This document shows positions 15,197 through 24,361 of a DNA stretch of 34,355 bases, piece after piece. The stretch comes from an uncultured Christensenellaceae bacterium. GTDB lineage: Bacteria > Bacillota > Clostridia > Christensenellales > Borkfalkiaceae. Location: contig CAJULB010000010.1 of NCBI GenBank assembly GCA_910587005.1, forward strand, positions 1-34,355, written 5' to 3'. A program made the position numbers and the translations under genes. Numbering within the stretch: the first letter of the stretch is position 1; every line of letters begins with the position of its first letter. The notes below the pieces were generated by a model. The model did no database searches and was not told where the DNA came from. It saw nothing but the letters and a program-made list of their open reading frames with translations.

Positions 15197-17457
15197 TATT
15201 CGTTACCAACTGTAAGCGACACGTTCGAAAGAGTTACTCCGCAACGGTAGGTGCCTATACCGGGGGTGAACGGCGTGCTTTCCGTCCAGAAGCCGTTGTT
15301 GTTCATACCGCTGATGTCGGCAAACACGCGTTCGCCGTTGATATAAAGCTCTGCACGGTCCGCTTTCTTAACAACCTTTACCGCTACGGGTTCGTTGAAC
15401 GAGTTAAGGCAGTCGTGCGTGTATTCGTTCCACGTTGCGTCGTTAAGGTTGGGGCAGAATGTAATTCTTACCGCGCTGTCGCCCGCGTTTTGCTTGAAGC
15501 AGAACTGCAAGCTTGCCGTTTTGCTTTCACTGCGGAGATATACAAGTACTTTTGCATCAATCTCGCCGTTTACCGTCATGGGGTCGAAACCGCTCATGGT
15601 GAATTCCATTGTGAAGTCGCCCGTTACCGTCTGCGCGAATTTCAAGCCGTTTTCGTAATTGTTTACGGGCGGCCAATCAATATCGCTTTGAGCGCCGAAC
15701 GATTTTTTCGCTATTGTGTAGCTTCCTTCGCCGTTGTCGGTTACATACGCGCCTACTGTGTGCGGATACTGCGCGATTATTCCGTCAACAGCAGTACCGT
15801 CTGTGACAAGCGTAAGGTTGTTTATCGTGCCGACCGCTCCGTCCGTATAAAGCACGGGGGTTGTAGCGCCGTTCATTGCGTTGTAGAAGCGTTCGACAAG
15901 TCTGCCGTTGACAACCGTATAGTAGAAGCTTCCGTCGCGTACGAACGTTACCGTGTTGGTTGCCGAAGTATTTACCGCGATTTCGTCCTTTACTTCGGTC
16001 ATTGCGCCGTAGATTAACTTGTTTGCGACGACTTCCATTGCAACGTAATCGCACATACCGTTAGTTGCGCCAAGCAAGCCGAACCTGCCGGAGGTTAAGT
16101 TGGTTTCGTAGGAAACCGCCCACTTTTCAGCCGTTGCGTTCAAGGGCAGGTATACCTTTCCGCTGTTTGCTTCGTACGTTACCGCCGTTTCGGAAAGCGA
16201 GTACTTGTCGCTTGCGCCCACCGCCTTGTTTGTATCGACAATCGCGTGCGCCGACTGCGCTTTTGCTTTGATTGAGTACGTTCTTTCGACGTTCGCATCG
16301 GAGGACGTCGCCGTTGCGACAACCGTTACCTCGCCCGTTGCTTCCGCGCCGATTGTAAGCGCGCCGTTTTCGGTAATCGAAACGCCTTCAACCGCCTCTT
16401 TCAAAGTAAATTTAACGCCCTTGTCAAAAGTAGTTTCGGGAAGCACGGTTGCAACAAGATTGTAAGTTTCGCCCTGTTCCAGTCCGCTTGAAACGCCGTT
16501 TATTACCACGCTTTCCGCTTTCTGGAAGTTGTTCAGCTTTGCAACCACTTCTTCAAGGTTTGAAGTCGCTTCGAATTCGCTGATGTAAAGCCTTTGTCTT
16601 TGCGAATAGACCCCCGGATATGTCGCAACTCCGTCGAATGCGGGGCAGGAATAAACATATTTTGCAACCTGACTGCCGACAGTTACCGTGCAGTAGTGCT
16701 CGGTGCCGAAACGGATAATTTCCATAACCGCAAAATCGGCGTTTTCAAGGGGCTGTTGGGTTATCTGAATTTCCGCGTCCATACCGCCTGTCTGAACCTT
16801 CCAGCCGCCGACGTACGGTGTATATTTCTTTTCGGAATGGTTTGTAGGCTGAAAGCCGAACCACGCCATAACGTCGCCTATCGCGTGCGATTTATCCACA
16901 AGGAACGAGCCTATGCCCCATCTGCCGGAGCTGTCCGCGCCCGTATCGCCCGTGTGCTCTATTTTGGTTTTAAAGTACCAGTTTTCCGAACATTCGTTGA
17001 CGAGAAGCTGAGTCTGCGTGCCCGCTTTTATGTGCACCCAGCCCTCAACGTCCGCGGTGAGGGGGTCAACGTCGCCGTTGGAATAGCCTGCTTTCGTCAT
17101 AAAGAACGATTTTGTTACCTCGCAGAAAACCTTTGCGTTTATCGTTTCGTCCTGTTTCAATGAAAGAGTTACTACCGCGCTGCCCGCGCCGACCGCTTCC
17201 ATATTGCCGTATTCGTCCACTTTTACGACGTTTTCGTCCGAGGATTTAAACTGTACCTCGTCCTTTACGTTTTTATCGTTGTATTTTGCGTCGTATACAA
17301 GCTTGTAAGTATCGCCGACGTTCATCTTCTGGTCTTGTTCACTGCGGAGGCGGATAAGCCCCGCGGCTTCTTTACCGCCCGAATTGTTACAAGCCGCCAT
17401 TACGGCAACCGAACAACCCATAACCAGCGCAATAAGAATACTTAAAGGTTTTTTCAT
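15196..17457 (-). CDS. Large surface lipoprotein with Ig-like and jelly-roll domains (753 aa)
   Basis: Predicted lipoprotein (lipobox MAAC, Cys22). A BIG2-like Ig domain spans about 33-115, a beta-sandwich about 120-300, a second Ig-like domain about 315-405, and two further beta-sandwiches of concanavalin/LamG-like character to the end. No catalytic motif is visible. It lies between the 1301-residue secreted protein and the GH43 pair, overlapping the first GH43 gene by TAATG. The most economical role is a cell-surface glycan-binding protein that holds polysaccharide near the enzymes, as SusD-like proteins do in Bacteroidota, though unrelated in sequence. This role is inferred from context. 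Confidence 0.75.
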   Translation of the reverse strand: MKKPLSILIALVMGCSVAVMAACNNSGGKEAAGLIRLRSEQDQKMNVGDTYKLVYDAKYNDKNVKDEVQFKSSDENVVKVDEYGNMEAVGAGSAVVTLSLKQDETINAKVFCEVTKSFFMTKAGYSNGDVDPLTADVEGWVHIKAGTQTQLLVNECSENWYFKTKIEHTGDTGADSSGRWGIGSFLVDKSHAIGDVMAWFGFQPTNHSEKKYTPYVGGWKVQTGGMDAEIQITQQPLENADFAVMEIIRFGTEHYCTVTVGSQVAKYVYSCPAFDGVATYPGVYSQRQRLYISEFEATSNLEEVVAKLNNFQKAESVVINGVSSGLEQGETYNLVATVLPETTFDKGVKFTLKEAVEGVSITENGALTIGAEATGEVTVVATATSSDANVERTYSIKAKAQSAHAIVDTNKAVGASDKYSLSETAVTYEANSGKVYLPLNATAEKWAVSYETNLTSGRFGLLGATNGMCDYVAMEVVANKLIYGAMTEVKDEIAVNTSATNTVTFVRDGSFYYTVVNGRLVERFYNAMNGATTPVLYTDGAVGTINNLTLVTDGTAVDGIIAQYPHTVGAYVTDNGEGSYTIAKKSFGAQSDIDWPPVNNYENGLKFAQTVTGDFTMEFTMSGFDPMTVNGEIDAKVLVYLRSESKTASLQFCFKQNAGDSAVRITFCPNLNDATWNEYTHDCLNSFNEPVAVKVVKKADRAELYINGERVFADISGMNNNGFWTESTPFTPGIGTYRCGVTLSNVSLTVGNE

Positions 17458-17489
17458 CTATTTTCTCCTGTTATTTGAAGTTTTTTAGG

Positions 17490-17602
17490 AAAGCGGTTTT
17501 TTACCGCTTTTTTAAAATACACCGCCGTATATGCCTTGATTAACGCATTTTTTAAAGCGGTTTTTTCTTTTGCGGAAGGGCTTTTACTCCCTTCCGCAAA
17601 AG
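17490..17602 (-). other. Intercistronic hairpins upstream of the 753-aa gene
   Basis: A perfect 14-bp stem (17567-17580 with 17589-17602) and a second stem AAAGCGGT/ACCGCTTT (17490-17510) separate two operon genes. Neither is followed by a T run on the minus strand, so they look more like mRNA stability or processing structures than terminators. The second is followed by CTAAAAAACT, as is a hairpin before the 1301-aa gene. Confidence 0.6.
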
Positions 17603-17623
17603 CGCCGGATTACTTATTACCCG

Positions 17624-20600
17624 TTATGAGTTTGTAACAACGATATTTGAAATTGTTACGGTTTTATTTTCGCCCGTCGTATCGCCCGAAGTTTCGGTAA
17701 ACGTGCAGAACGACAACTTTCCGTTTGTATCTATTGCGCTTCCGGGCACGGTGTAAGCGTCGTTGAATACAACCGTCGCCTGTCCGTTGACAACCGTTAT
17801 CGTTACTTTAATAACACTGTCCCTTGCCGCGCCTATTTCAACGCCGCCCCACTCACCGCATATTTCCGATTTGTGTACGAAAGCACCAGCGGTGCAAAGG
17901 GTAACTACTCTACTGCTGTCGGTAAGTTTGATTGCAAGTTTTGCGTCTGCCATATTGGCGTTGAATTTAACGTCGAAGGTTATTACGCTGTTTTTACCGT
18001 AAGAGCCATAGGTGTACAGACGGGGGGCTATCGTGTAGTTATCCCAATTCACCGTCTTTTCAAACGCCAAAGTTACGGTTTCCTTATCATCCGCGCCCTT
18101 TTCAACAGTGATGTGCTTGCTTACGTGCGTAGTAACGTCGCCGCTAAGTTGCGTAAGCGTAACGCCCGAAACGGTTGCCGTTGTATCCGAGTTGGTAGAG
18201 AACATAATGTTGCAGGGTTCCGCCATAGATTCGGGACTTCTTACCAAAATGCGAGCATCCGAATTCATTTTCCATTCGGTTAATTCAACGCCGTCAAGTT
18301 CAACTTTATAAAAACCGTTTTGGCAAATAATTTTATATTTGTGACTATCCGTCGTATCGAAGCCTGCGGCAAAGTCCGCACTGCTTACCCACTGCCCGCC
18401 GAAAGTATTGTTTTTGTCGGCGGAAAGCGAATTGGCGTACGTTTCTATTCTGTTAACGTGTCCTTCGCGGTTGTAAACAATATAGAATTGTTCGTTAATG
18501 CCGCCGAGGCTTATCATAAGCTTTGGATACTGCGCGGTAGTTACATAGTCGGATACCGTGAATTCGAGAATGAAGTTATCCTGTATTGTCGCGCGGGTAT
18601 TTTCTGCGGTGTTGAGTATTGCGTAGTAAGTGCTGTTCTCGTTATATCTGTCCTCGGAAACAACGCCGTTTGCCGCCGCGTCGTCAAATATAAGCTTGCC
18701 GTTTGCAACGTCCTGCTTAACTCCGCCTACCGATTCCGCAAGCGCGGTATTCTGATTTGCAGGCTGGCTTGAAGCCGCAACGGTAATTTCAGCCGTAACT
18801 CCGCCGATGGTTGCGGTTATGACAACCGTACCCGACGCATCGTTCGCAAACGTAAGCGTTCTTGTAGCCGCGTCGAAAGCAGTACCGTCTTTGCCCGCCG
18901 TTAAACCGTCTTTATTAAGCGCCCAAACGATATCGTCCTCGTTTCCGCCGAGCACCGTAACCGAATAGACCGCGCTTGCGCCTACCTGCACGGTATTATC
19001 GCCGCCGAGCATTATTATCGTTGCTCCGTTAGTTACCGTAAGGTCGCTTACTTCGGCTGTCGCGCCGTCGGACGAGCCTGCGAAATTAGCCGCCCAGAAG
19101 CTGAGCGTTGTGCCTATGCCGGCAACGCCGAACTTATCGCCCACCTGCGTATTGCCGATAAAGAAGTACATATCGTTGCCGATTTTCTTTAATTCAACCT
19201 TGAATTTACCGGGCTGTGTAATGTTTGTGCGCGTTTCCCCGCTGAAATTAGTCCACTGACCGATAACCGCTCCGTCCGCAAGCTTGTTGTTTACGTAGAA
19301 GTCGTTTCCGCCGATATTGATACTCAGCTTACCGTCCGAAAGCGCGGTATTGAACGTTACGTTCATCGAAATTGTGTAGTCGCCCGCGGGAAGAGCGTAA
19401 GCATAGAAAATTTTGTTAACGCCCTTATCCTTTGCGTCCCAGCCGTTGCCGAGCGTTACTATATCCGCAACAAAACCGTTTTCGGTAGTACGCGCGTTGT
19501 TATTGAGCACGATATAGTCCGCGTCCGCTTTGTCCGTTAAAGTAATATCGGAAACCTTTACGCTTGTGCCCGCGCCCGTTGTGAACAGAACGCTTCTTTC
19601 TTCGCCGTAGTCTTCAATGCGGCGGACGGGGTCTTTACCGTCGAAGTTAAGCTCCGCGCCGTTTACCGTCACTTTATAATGTCCGCCGACAACCTTTATA
19701 ACAACTTCAAGCGTATCCGCCGCCGCGAACGTTGCCGTTGCGGTTCCTTCCGCATACTCCTTAGTGTTCAAATCAACGTACTGCGTTTTTACGCTTACGC
19801 CGTTATTCGTAAAGAAGAAGTTGCCCAGCGAATTGCCCAAGCTTACCATGAATACGGGCGAGCTCGCCGACTTCATATCGGTAAGGGTGAACGCAAACTC
19901 GAAGTCGCCCTTAACCTTATTTTTAAGCGAGGCCGAATAATAGATTTCCGTAAAATCGGTATCGTTGAGATTTGCGTTGTTGTAATTGAATTCTTCGGTG
20001 AACGTAACCGAGCCGTCGCCGCCGAGGACAACTCCTCCGTCCACTTTTACTACGTCGTTTTCGTCCGCAATCGATTCGGAAAGCACCGTAACGTCAATGC
20101 GCACCTCTTTTCCTCCGCAATTTGCGATAACCGTAACAACGCCCGCCGCGTCAGCCGCAAGGCTTAAAGTACCGTCTGCAATAGTTGTACCGTCCGCACC
20201 GCTTGTCATTGCGGTTTTATCTAACGACCACTCTACCGCGGGTACGTTAGCGGGGTTTGACGCTATAACCTTTGCGCTGTAAGTGAAGGAAGTTCCCTTA
20301 ACCAGCTTGTTTACGCCAGAGTTGGTAATTTCGAATTTTGCAACGGGGCTTTCGCAAAGCGTTTTTGCCTCTGCAATAGCTTCTTCTTCCGTCGAGTACG
20401 AGAAGTCGGTTGCGGTAAGCTTGCGCTCCTGCGAGAAGATGCCAGCCCAAGTCTGCGTATCCGCGGAAATATAGTTCTTATCGCCCGCCGCAGGCAGAGT
20501 AAACGTACCGCAGTATCCGTCTATCGAGAACCAGAAATCGCTTCCGTCGCGCACCGTTATAACGTCTACCGTATCGGACGAGAATTCAACGTTCGTATAT

Positions 20601-21529
20601 TTAACGAAGTCCTGACCTGCCCAGCCGCCGTAGAAGTTTTTAATGTAAATTCTGTATTTTCCGCCGTTTGCGCCGTCGGGCGAGTTAATGCCGAACCAAA
20701 GACCCGCGTTGTTTCTGTCAAGGTCGTGGGTAACGCCTACCGTCTGCGTGCCGAGCGCCGAGGGCGAAGGAATTGTAAGCTTTGTTCTGAACACGTACTT
20801 TGTTCCGCCTTCGAGAACGCCGAGGAAGTACTGCGAACCGCTTCCGCCGGGGATATACACGCTGTTATCGGTTATGGTCATTCCGTCCTTGTTGACCTGA
20901 TGGTCGCCCGAGTTCCAGAAAGACTTTGTAACGTTATACGTCTTTTCCGCATACACCGCGGAGTCATCTGCAAGCGAGGCTTTAACCTTGCCCGTGCCGA
21001 CCTCCGCAAAATAAATGCGGTTGCCGATTTTTTCGTATCTTAAAGCGTCGCCCTCAACCGTAACCTCAACTTTTTTATCGGTTACTTTGGTTCCGTCTTT
21101 AAGTACGGTATATTCGATAATATCTTCGCCGCCGAGGTCTGCTTTCTGCACGGCATTGCCCTTGATTTCGATTTCGTACAAAGGCACGTTTACGCTCAGC
21201 TTTGCAGTCGTTTTTGAGTTGCCCTTTACCGAAAGCGTAAGCTCGGATTTGCCCGCTTTTACGGCGGTGATTTTGTTGGTTTCTTTGCTGTAAGTAACGG
21301 AATCGCCCTTTACGCTTACAACTACCTCCGTCTGGGTATCGGCTTCGCCGTTTTTGGTCAGCTGATACTCAAGCTCGGCAGATTCGCCCTTTTCAAGCGT
21401 AACTGACGTTCTGTCAAGTTTGATTGCGTACGCGCTTGAAGCACAGGCAACGCACGTCAGCGAAGCTATCAGCATTACCGCCAAAAGCAACAAAATCAAA
21501 CTTATTTTTGTGTGCCTTTTTTTCATCAT
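17624..21529 (-). CDS. Very large secreted Ig-like/jelly-roll protein (1301 aa)
   Basis: Has an N-terminal signal peptide (hydrophobic to about 30, likely cleavage after SSAYA; no good lipobox). Two BIG2-like domains cover about 35-200 and a beta-sandwich about 205-375. The rest is a duplicated block: an Ig-like domain (from about 385 and again from about 840), a sandwich with the pattern YYA/S...FTLTD or FTVSD, and a second sandwich with the pattern ITFDV or ISMNV. No LPXTG, SLH or cell-wall repeat is visible, so attachment is unclear. No enzyme motif is seen. Position next to the 753-aa lipoprotein suggests a glycan-binding surface partner. ATGATG at the start follows a GGAGG site. Confidence 0.72.
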   Translation of the reverse strand: MMKKRHTKISLILLLLAVMLIASLTCVACASSAYAIKLDRTSVTLEKGESAELEYQLTKNGEADTQTEVVVSVKGDSVTYSKETNKITAVKAGKSELTLSVKGNSKTTAKLSVNVPLYEIEIKGNAVQKADLGGEDIIEYTVLKDGTKVTDKKVEVTVEGDALRYEKIGNRIYFAEVGTGKVKASLADDSAVYAEKTYNVTKSFWNSGDHQVNKDGMTITDNSVYIPGGSGSQYFLGVLEGGTKYVFRTKLTIPSPSALGTQTVGVTHDLDRNNAGLWFGINSPDGANGGKYRIYIKNFYGGWAGQDFVKYTNVEFSSDTVDVITVRDGSDFWFSIDGYCGTFTLPAAGDKNYISADTQTWAGIFSQERKLTATDFSYSTEEEAIAEAKTLCESPVAKFEITNSGVNKLVKGTSFTYSAKVIASNPANVPAVEWSLDKTAMTSGADGTTIADGTLSLAADAAGVVTVIANCGGKEVRIDVTVLSESIADENDVVKVDGGVVLGGDGSVTFTEEFNYNNANLNDTDFTEIYYSASLKNKVKGDFEFAFTLTDMKSASSPVFMVSLGNSLGNFFFTNNGVSVKTQYVDLNTKEYAEGTATATFAAADTLEVVIKVVGGHYKVTVNGAELNFDGKDPVRRIEDYGEERSVLFTTGAGTSVKVSDITLTDKADADYIVLNNNARTTENGFVADIVTLGNGWDAKDKGVNKIFYAYALPAGDYTISMNVTFNTALSDGKLSINIGGNDFYVNNKLADGAVIGQWTNFSGETRTNITQPGKFKVELKKIGNDMYFFIGNTQVGDKFGVAGIGTTLSFWAANFAGSSDGATAEVSDLTVTNGATIIMLGGDNTVQVGASAVYSVTVLGGNEDDIVWALNKDGLTAGKDGTAFDAATRTLTFANDASGTVVITATIGGVTAEITVAASSQPANQNTALAESVGGVKQDVANGKLIFDDAAANGVVSEDRYNENSTYYAILNTAENTRATIQDNFILEFTVSDYVTTAQYPKLMISLGGINEQFYIVYNREGHVNRIETYANSLSADKNNTFGGQWVSSADFAAGFDTTDSHKYKIICQNGFYKVELDGVELTEWKMNSDARILVRSPESMAEPCNIMFSTNSDTTATVSGVTLTQLSGDVTTHVSKHITVEKGADDKETVTLAFEKTVNWDNYTIAPRLYTYGSYGKNSVITFDVKFNANMADAKLAIKLTDSSRVVTLCTAGAFVHKSEICGEWGGVEIGAARDSVIKVTITVVNGQATVVFNDAYTVPGSAIDTNGKLSFCTFTETSGDTTGENKTVTISNIVVTNS

Positions 21530-21576
21530 GGGTTTCCTCCAAAACCATTTTTTTATAAAAGCAGTTAAGAGTTTTT

Positions 21577-21668
21577 TAGAGAACGGCTCCCGCCGTTCTC
21601 TAACGCGGATATGAAAAATATCCGCGGCAATCGACCGCGATTATTAATTTTTAAAGCCGTTTCCGGCT
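21577..21668 (-). other. Three consecutive intercistronic hairpins upstream of the 1301-aa gene
   Basis: Stems at 21577-21602 (11 bp), 21604-21626 (9 bp) and 21655-21668 (AGCCG/CGGCT, GAAA tetraloop on the minus strand). They lie between the small zinc-ribbon gene and the 1301-aa gene. The lowest-coordinate hairpin is followed on the minus strand by AAAAAACTC, not T, so read-through with mRNA protection is more likely than termination. Confidence 0.6.
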
Positions 21669-21690
21669 GTTGAGTGATTAAGGCGGGGTG

Positions 21691-21894
21691 CTACACTGTT
21701 TTATCTTCAACAAACAGCGTACAGCCTGCCTGCGCGTACTGCCTTTGTTTTTCTTCCAAAAGCGCAACGCTTACGCCGAGATATTCCGCAAGACAGCTTT
21801 TGCAAAAAAAACTTTTTTGCGTTTTTCCTATCAGTTTTTTATGCAGACCTATTTCGTTATAGGTCAGGCTTTTTCCGCAAATCTTGCAGTGCAT
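21691..21894 (-). CDS. Small CxxC zinc-ribbon-like protein
   Basis: A 67-residue protein with CKIC at 3-6 and CKSC near 30-33, a spacing typical of a small zinc ribbon. The region after it (AEYLGVSVALLEEKQRQY) looks helical, and the C terminus has an AGCTLF segment. No family name can be given. It starts 11 bp after the alpha-galactosidase stop with only a weak ribosome site, so it is probably expressed by coupling. Its place directly behind the first enzyme of a LacI-controlled locus hints at a regulatory or metal-sensing accessory role, which is speculative. Confidence 0.65.
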   Translation of the reverse strand: MHCKICGKSLTYNEIGLHKKLIGKTQKSFFCKSCLAEYLGVSVALLEEKQRQYAQAGCTLFVEDKTV

Positions 21895-21905
21895 ATTTTA
21901 CCGTT

Positions 21906-23033
21906 TTATTTATTGACTACGCTTAAACGGAACACCGCCGCGCTGTGCGCTTCCACCCTGCGCTGAACGGTGCCGTTTATATCCTCGGTTTTGTCGCCGG
22001 AGAAAATTTCTTTTCCGCAAAACTTTTTGTGCGCGAAGGTGGGCAGTCCTATATCGTCCGTCGGCACCCAGAAGAAAGCTGGCCCGTCCGTCATATTCAC
22101 AAATGCGACAGCCAAATCGCCGTTATCCAGCGCGCGCACTATTATGGGCAAATCCTCGTTACCGTCGTGCAGGCGTATATACGGCTTGTTTCCGCGCACG
22201 TCCTGATTAACCGCAATCAATTCTTTATTCGTCAGAATAGCCATAGCCGCGTCGTTCTTTTCGCGTATGTCGCAGCCTATCATAAGGGGCGAAGCAAGCA
22301 TACACCAAACCGCAAAATGCAGTTTATACTCGTCCTCGGTACAGCCTTTAAGTCCGACAAAGCCCTTTCCGCCCATTCCAACGACAAGCATATCCATATC
22401 GTTGAAACAGCCAAGCCCGCCGTAAGGCAGAATTTTATACTGCGCCTTGATTATCGATTTGATTGAATCGAACGTATCGAAAATATCGGGGGTGGAACGC
22501 CACATATTCGCGCCCGTGGTGCCTATCCATTCGGGCGTATTGTCCGCGCCCCAGCTACAACCGCTGAACAGAATATCTCTGCCGCAGTTTGCAAGCGCAA
22601 GTCCCATTCTTCTGTACAAATCCCTGCCGCTTACACCCTCTGGCTTGTAGCAATAATCGTATTTGAGAAAGTCCACTCCCCACTCCGCAAAAGTTTGCGC
22701 GTCTATATACTCGTAATTACAGCTTGCGGGATACGCCTGACAGGTCATAACCCCGCAGCTGGAATACATTCCGAATTTAAGCCCCTTTTTATGAACGTAG
22801 TCGGCAACATATTTCATACCGTGCGGAAACTTCTTTTCGTCGCAGACAAGCCTGCCGTTTTCATCGCGGGCGCGTTTTGCCCAGCAGTCGTCAACGACAA
22901 TGTACTCGTAACCGCATTTTTTCAGTTCGGAATTTGCCAGAATATCAGCCGAACGCAGAATAAGCTCTTCATTAATCTTTTCCGCAAACGTGTTCCATGT
23001 GTTCCAGCCCATCGGAGGAGTAAGTTTAATCAT
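21906..23033 (-). CDS. GH27 alpha-galactosidase (melibiase)
   Basis: A 375-residue cytoplasmic enzyme without a signal peptide; retaining GH27 enzymes release terminal alpha-galactose, and some act on beta-L-arabinopyranose. Family signatures are the PPMGWNTWN start, YIVVDDCW, the nucleophile Asp126 in FLKYDYC, the acid/base Asp183 in WRSTPDI, and NDMDMLVVG. The catalytic barrel is followed by a short beta domain ending about 375, the usual family length. It is the first gene after the LacI operators, so it likely processes imported oligosaccharides. Confidence 0.93.
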   Translation of the reverse strand: MIKLTPPMGWNTWNTFAEKINEELILRSADILANSELKKCGYEYIVVDDCWAKRARDENGRLVCDEKKFPHGMKYVADYVHKKGLKFGMYSSCGVMTCQAYPASCNYEYIDAQTFAEWGVDFLKYDYCYKPEGVSGRDLYRRMGLALANCGRDILFSGCSWGADNTPEWIGTTGANMWRSTPDIFDTFDSIKSIIKAQYKILPYGGLGCFNDMDMLVVGMGGKGFVGLKGCTEDEYKLHFAVWCMLASPLMIGCDIREKNDAAMAILTNKELIAVNQDVRGNKPYIRLHDGNEDLPIIVRALDNGDLAVAFVNMTDGPAFFWVPTDDIGLPTFAHKKFCGKEIFSGDKTEDINGTVQRRVEAHSAAVFRLSVVNK

Positions 23034-23106
23034 AAAAAAGCGCTCCGTAACCGTATCTTTTGCAATTCTACGGTTTTTTTCTTTAATTTTTTGTATTTTC
23101 TATATT

Positions 23107-23118
23107 GTTAACGTTAAC
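23107..23118. promoter_or_regulatory. LacI-family operator O2 (leader of alpha-galactosidase gene)
   Basis: Perfect 12-bp palindrome GTTAACGTTAAC, flanked as TTGTTAACGTTAACCTAT, identical to O1 104 bp away. It lies 74 bp upstream of the start codon, inside the transcribed leader, so it could act by looping or as a roadblock. Confidence 0.85.
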
Positions 23119-23132
23119 CTATTTGAACTTAT

Positions 23133-23164
23133 TCGCTCCCGCACAATTCAGGAGCGATTTTTTT
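23133..23164 (+). terminator. Terminator-like hairpin on the plus strand between the two operators
   Basis: TCGCTCC (23133-23139) pairs with GGAGCGA (23151-23157), followed by seven T on the plus strand, antisense to the alpha-galactosidase leader. It may stop antisense transcription. Confidence 0.5.
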
Positions 23165-23210
23165 CAATTATTATGTTTCCGTTTTATATATTAAAAACTT
23201 GCCTCAGCTT

Positions 23211-23222
23211 GTTAACGTTAAC
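23211..23222. promoter_or_regulatory. LacI-family operator O1 at the alpha-galactosidase promoter
   Basis: Perfect palindrome GTTAACGTTAAC just downstream of the -10 box (23235-23240), overlapping or next to the transcription start. This is the classical repressor position. Confidence 0.9.
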
Positions 23223-23234
23223 CTATCCAAACTG

Positions 23235-23263
23235 ATTTTATACCTTAGCAGTGTGTTTGTCAA
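23235..23263 (-). promoter_or_regulatory. Main promoter of the alpha-galactosidase/sugar locus
   Basis: Minus-strand TTGACA (23258-23263) and TAAAAT (23235-23240) with a 17-bp spacer. The 321-bp gap 23034-23354 therefore holds this promoter, two operators and a hairpin. Confidence 0.82.
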
Positions 23264-23354
23264 TACCTTCAAGAAAAATATTTTCAGAATTTGCAATAAA
23301 TTAACAACTGCGCTGTTTTTTGTCTATTATATGACCGCACGGCAACTTTACTGC

Positions 23355-24323
23355 TTACGCGGTTTCGCCTATGTGAAGTCTTACGGCGGCTTTTTCGGCA
23401 ATTCTGCCGTTATACCTGCCCTCTATCTTATCTATAATTTTACAGATAACGTAGCTGACGTACTCGTACTTATCAATTCCGACCGAAGTAACGTCTACGG
23501 GCATAGTTATGTCGGAGGATATATCGTCGTAGCCGATGACCATAGTCTGCGTTTCGCCGTGACGCTTTAAAATGTTCAGAATTCCGTAAGCGGTCATATC
23601 GCTTAAACAGAATATCGCGGAAGGCATACCGTTCTTTGCAACGTATTCGTCAAAAGCCCCGTCGGCGTCGTAACTGCAATCGATAACGCCGGTTTTATAG
23701 CCGTTTTCCGCAAGCAACTCTACAAAGCCTTCGATACGGTCGTGAACAAAAGTCATCCCGAACGCTTCGGAAGCGTATAAAAACGATTTACAGCCGAGCT
23801 GTAAAAATCTTTCGGCGGCAAGCCGACCGCCCTGAACGTCGTCGGTGGTAACGTAGTCGATTTCACCGTAATCGGTTCTGCGCCCGAAAATTATAAGCGG
23901 CACGTCGAAGCTTTTGACAAGGTTTACCACTTCGGCGTCGGCTTCGAGAAAGCTGATTACAGCAGAAACGCCCAAAGACAGCGCGTTGCGGTAAATATCT
24001 TCGGTTATAGTGTGCGAGTTTGCGAATATGGTTTGCAGAGTATACCCTCGGCTTTGTACCTCGCGCTGAATGTAGTCTACCATTATGGCAAAGTAAAAGT
24101 TTTTAAGGCTGTCGAAAACTACCGCTATGCTTTTGGCTTTACCCGCGCGGAGTGACGCCGCCATTCTGTTGGGAACGTAATTCAAACGCTTTACCGCTTC
24201 TATAACTTTGGTATAAGTATCCGCCGCAACGTAGCCGGTATTTCTCAGCACGCGCGAAACAGTCTGCGCAGTTACGTTTGCTTCCGCCGCGACGTCTTTA
24301 ATTGTAACACGCTTACCGCTCAT
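23355..24323 (-). CDS. LacI/GalR family transcriptional regulator
   Basis: A 322-residue regulator from the ATG at 24323, which has an AGGGAG site; the frame opens nine codons earlier without a better signal. The LacI helix-turn-helix VTIKDVAAEANVTAQTVSRV occupies about 5-24, followed by the hinge and the RMAASLRAGKAKSIAVV junction. The periplasmic-binding-protein-like effector domain covers about 60-322, with DDVQGGRLAAERFLQLG typical of the family. The same 12-bp palindrome lies in its own promoter region and twice before the alpha-galactosidase gene. It therefore probably represses itself and the locus until a sugar, perhaps galactose- or arabinose-containing, binds. Confidence 0.92.
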   Translation of the reverse strand: MSGKRVTIKDVAAEANVTAQTVSRVLRNTGYVAADTYTKVIEAVKRLNYVPNRMAASLRAGKAKSIAVVFDSLKNFYFAIMVDYIQREVQSRGYTLQTIFANSHTITEDIYRNALSLGVSAVISFLEADAEVVNLVKSFDVPLIIFGRRTDYGEIDYVTTDDVQGGRLAAERFLQLGCKSFLYASEAFGMTFVHDRIEGFVELLAENGYKTGVIDCSYDADGAFDEYVAKNGMPSAIFCLSDMTAYGILNILKRHGETQTMVIGYDDISSDITMPVDVTSVGIDKYEYVSYVICKIIDKIEGRYNGRIAEKAAVRLHIGETA

Positions 24324-24361
24324 AGCGCTCTCCCTCGGGTAAAAATTCACGTTAATTGGCT

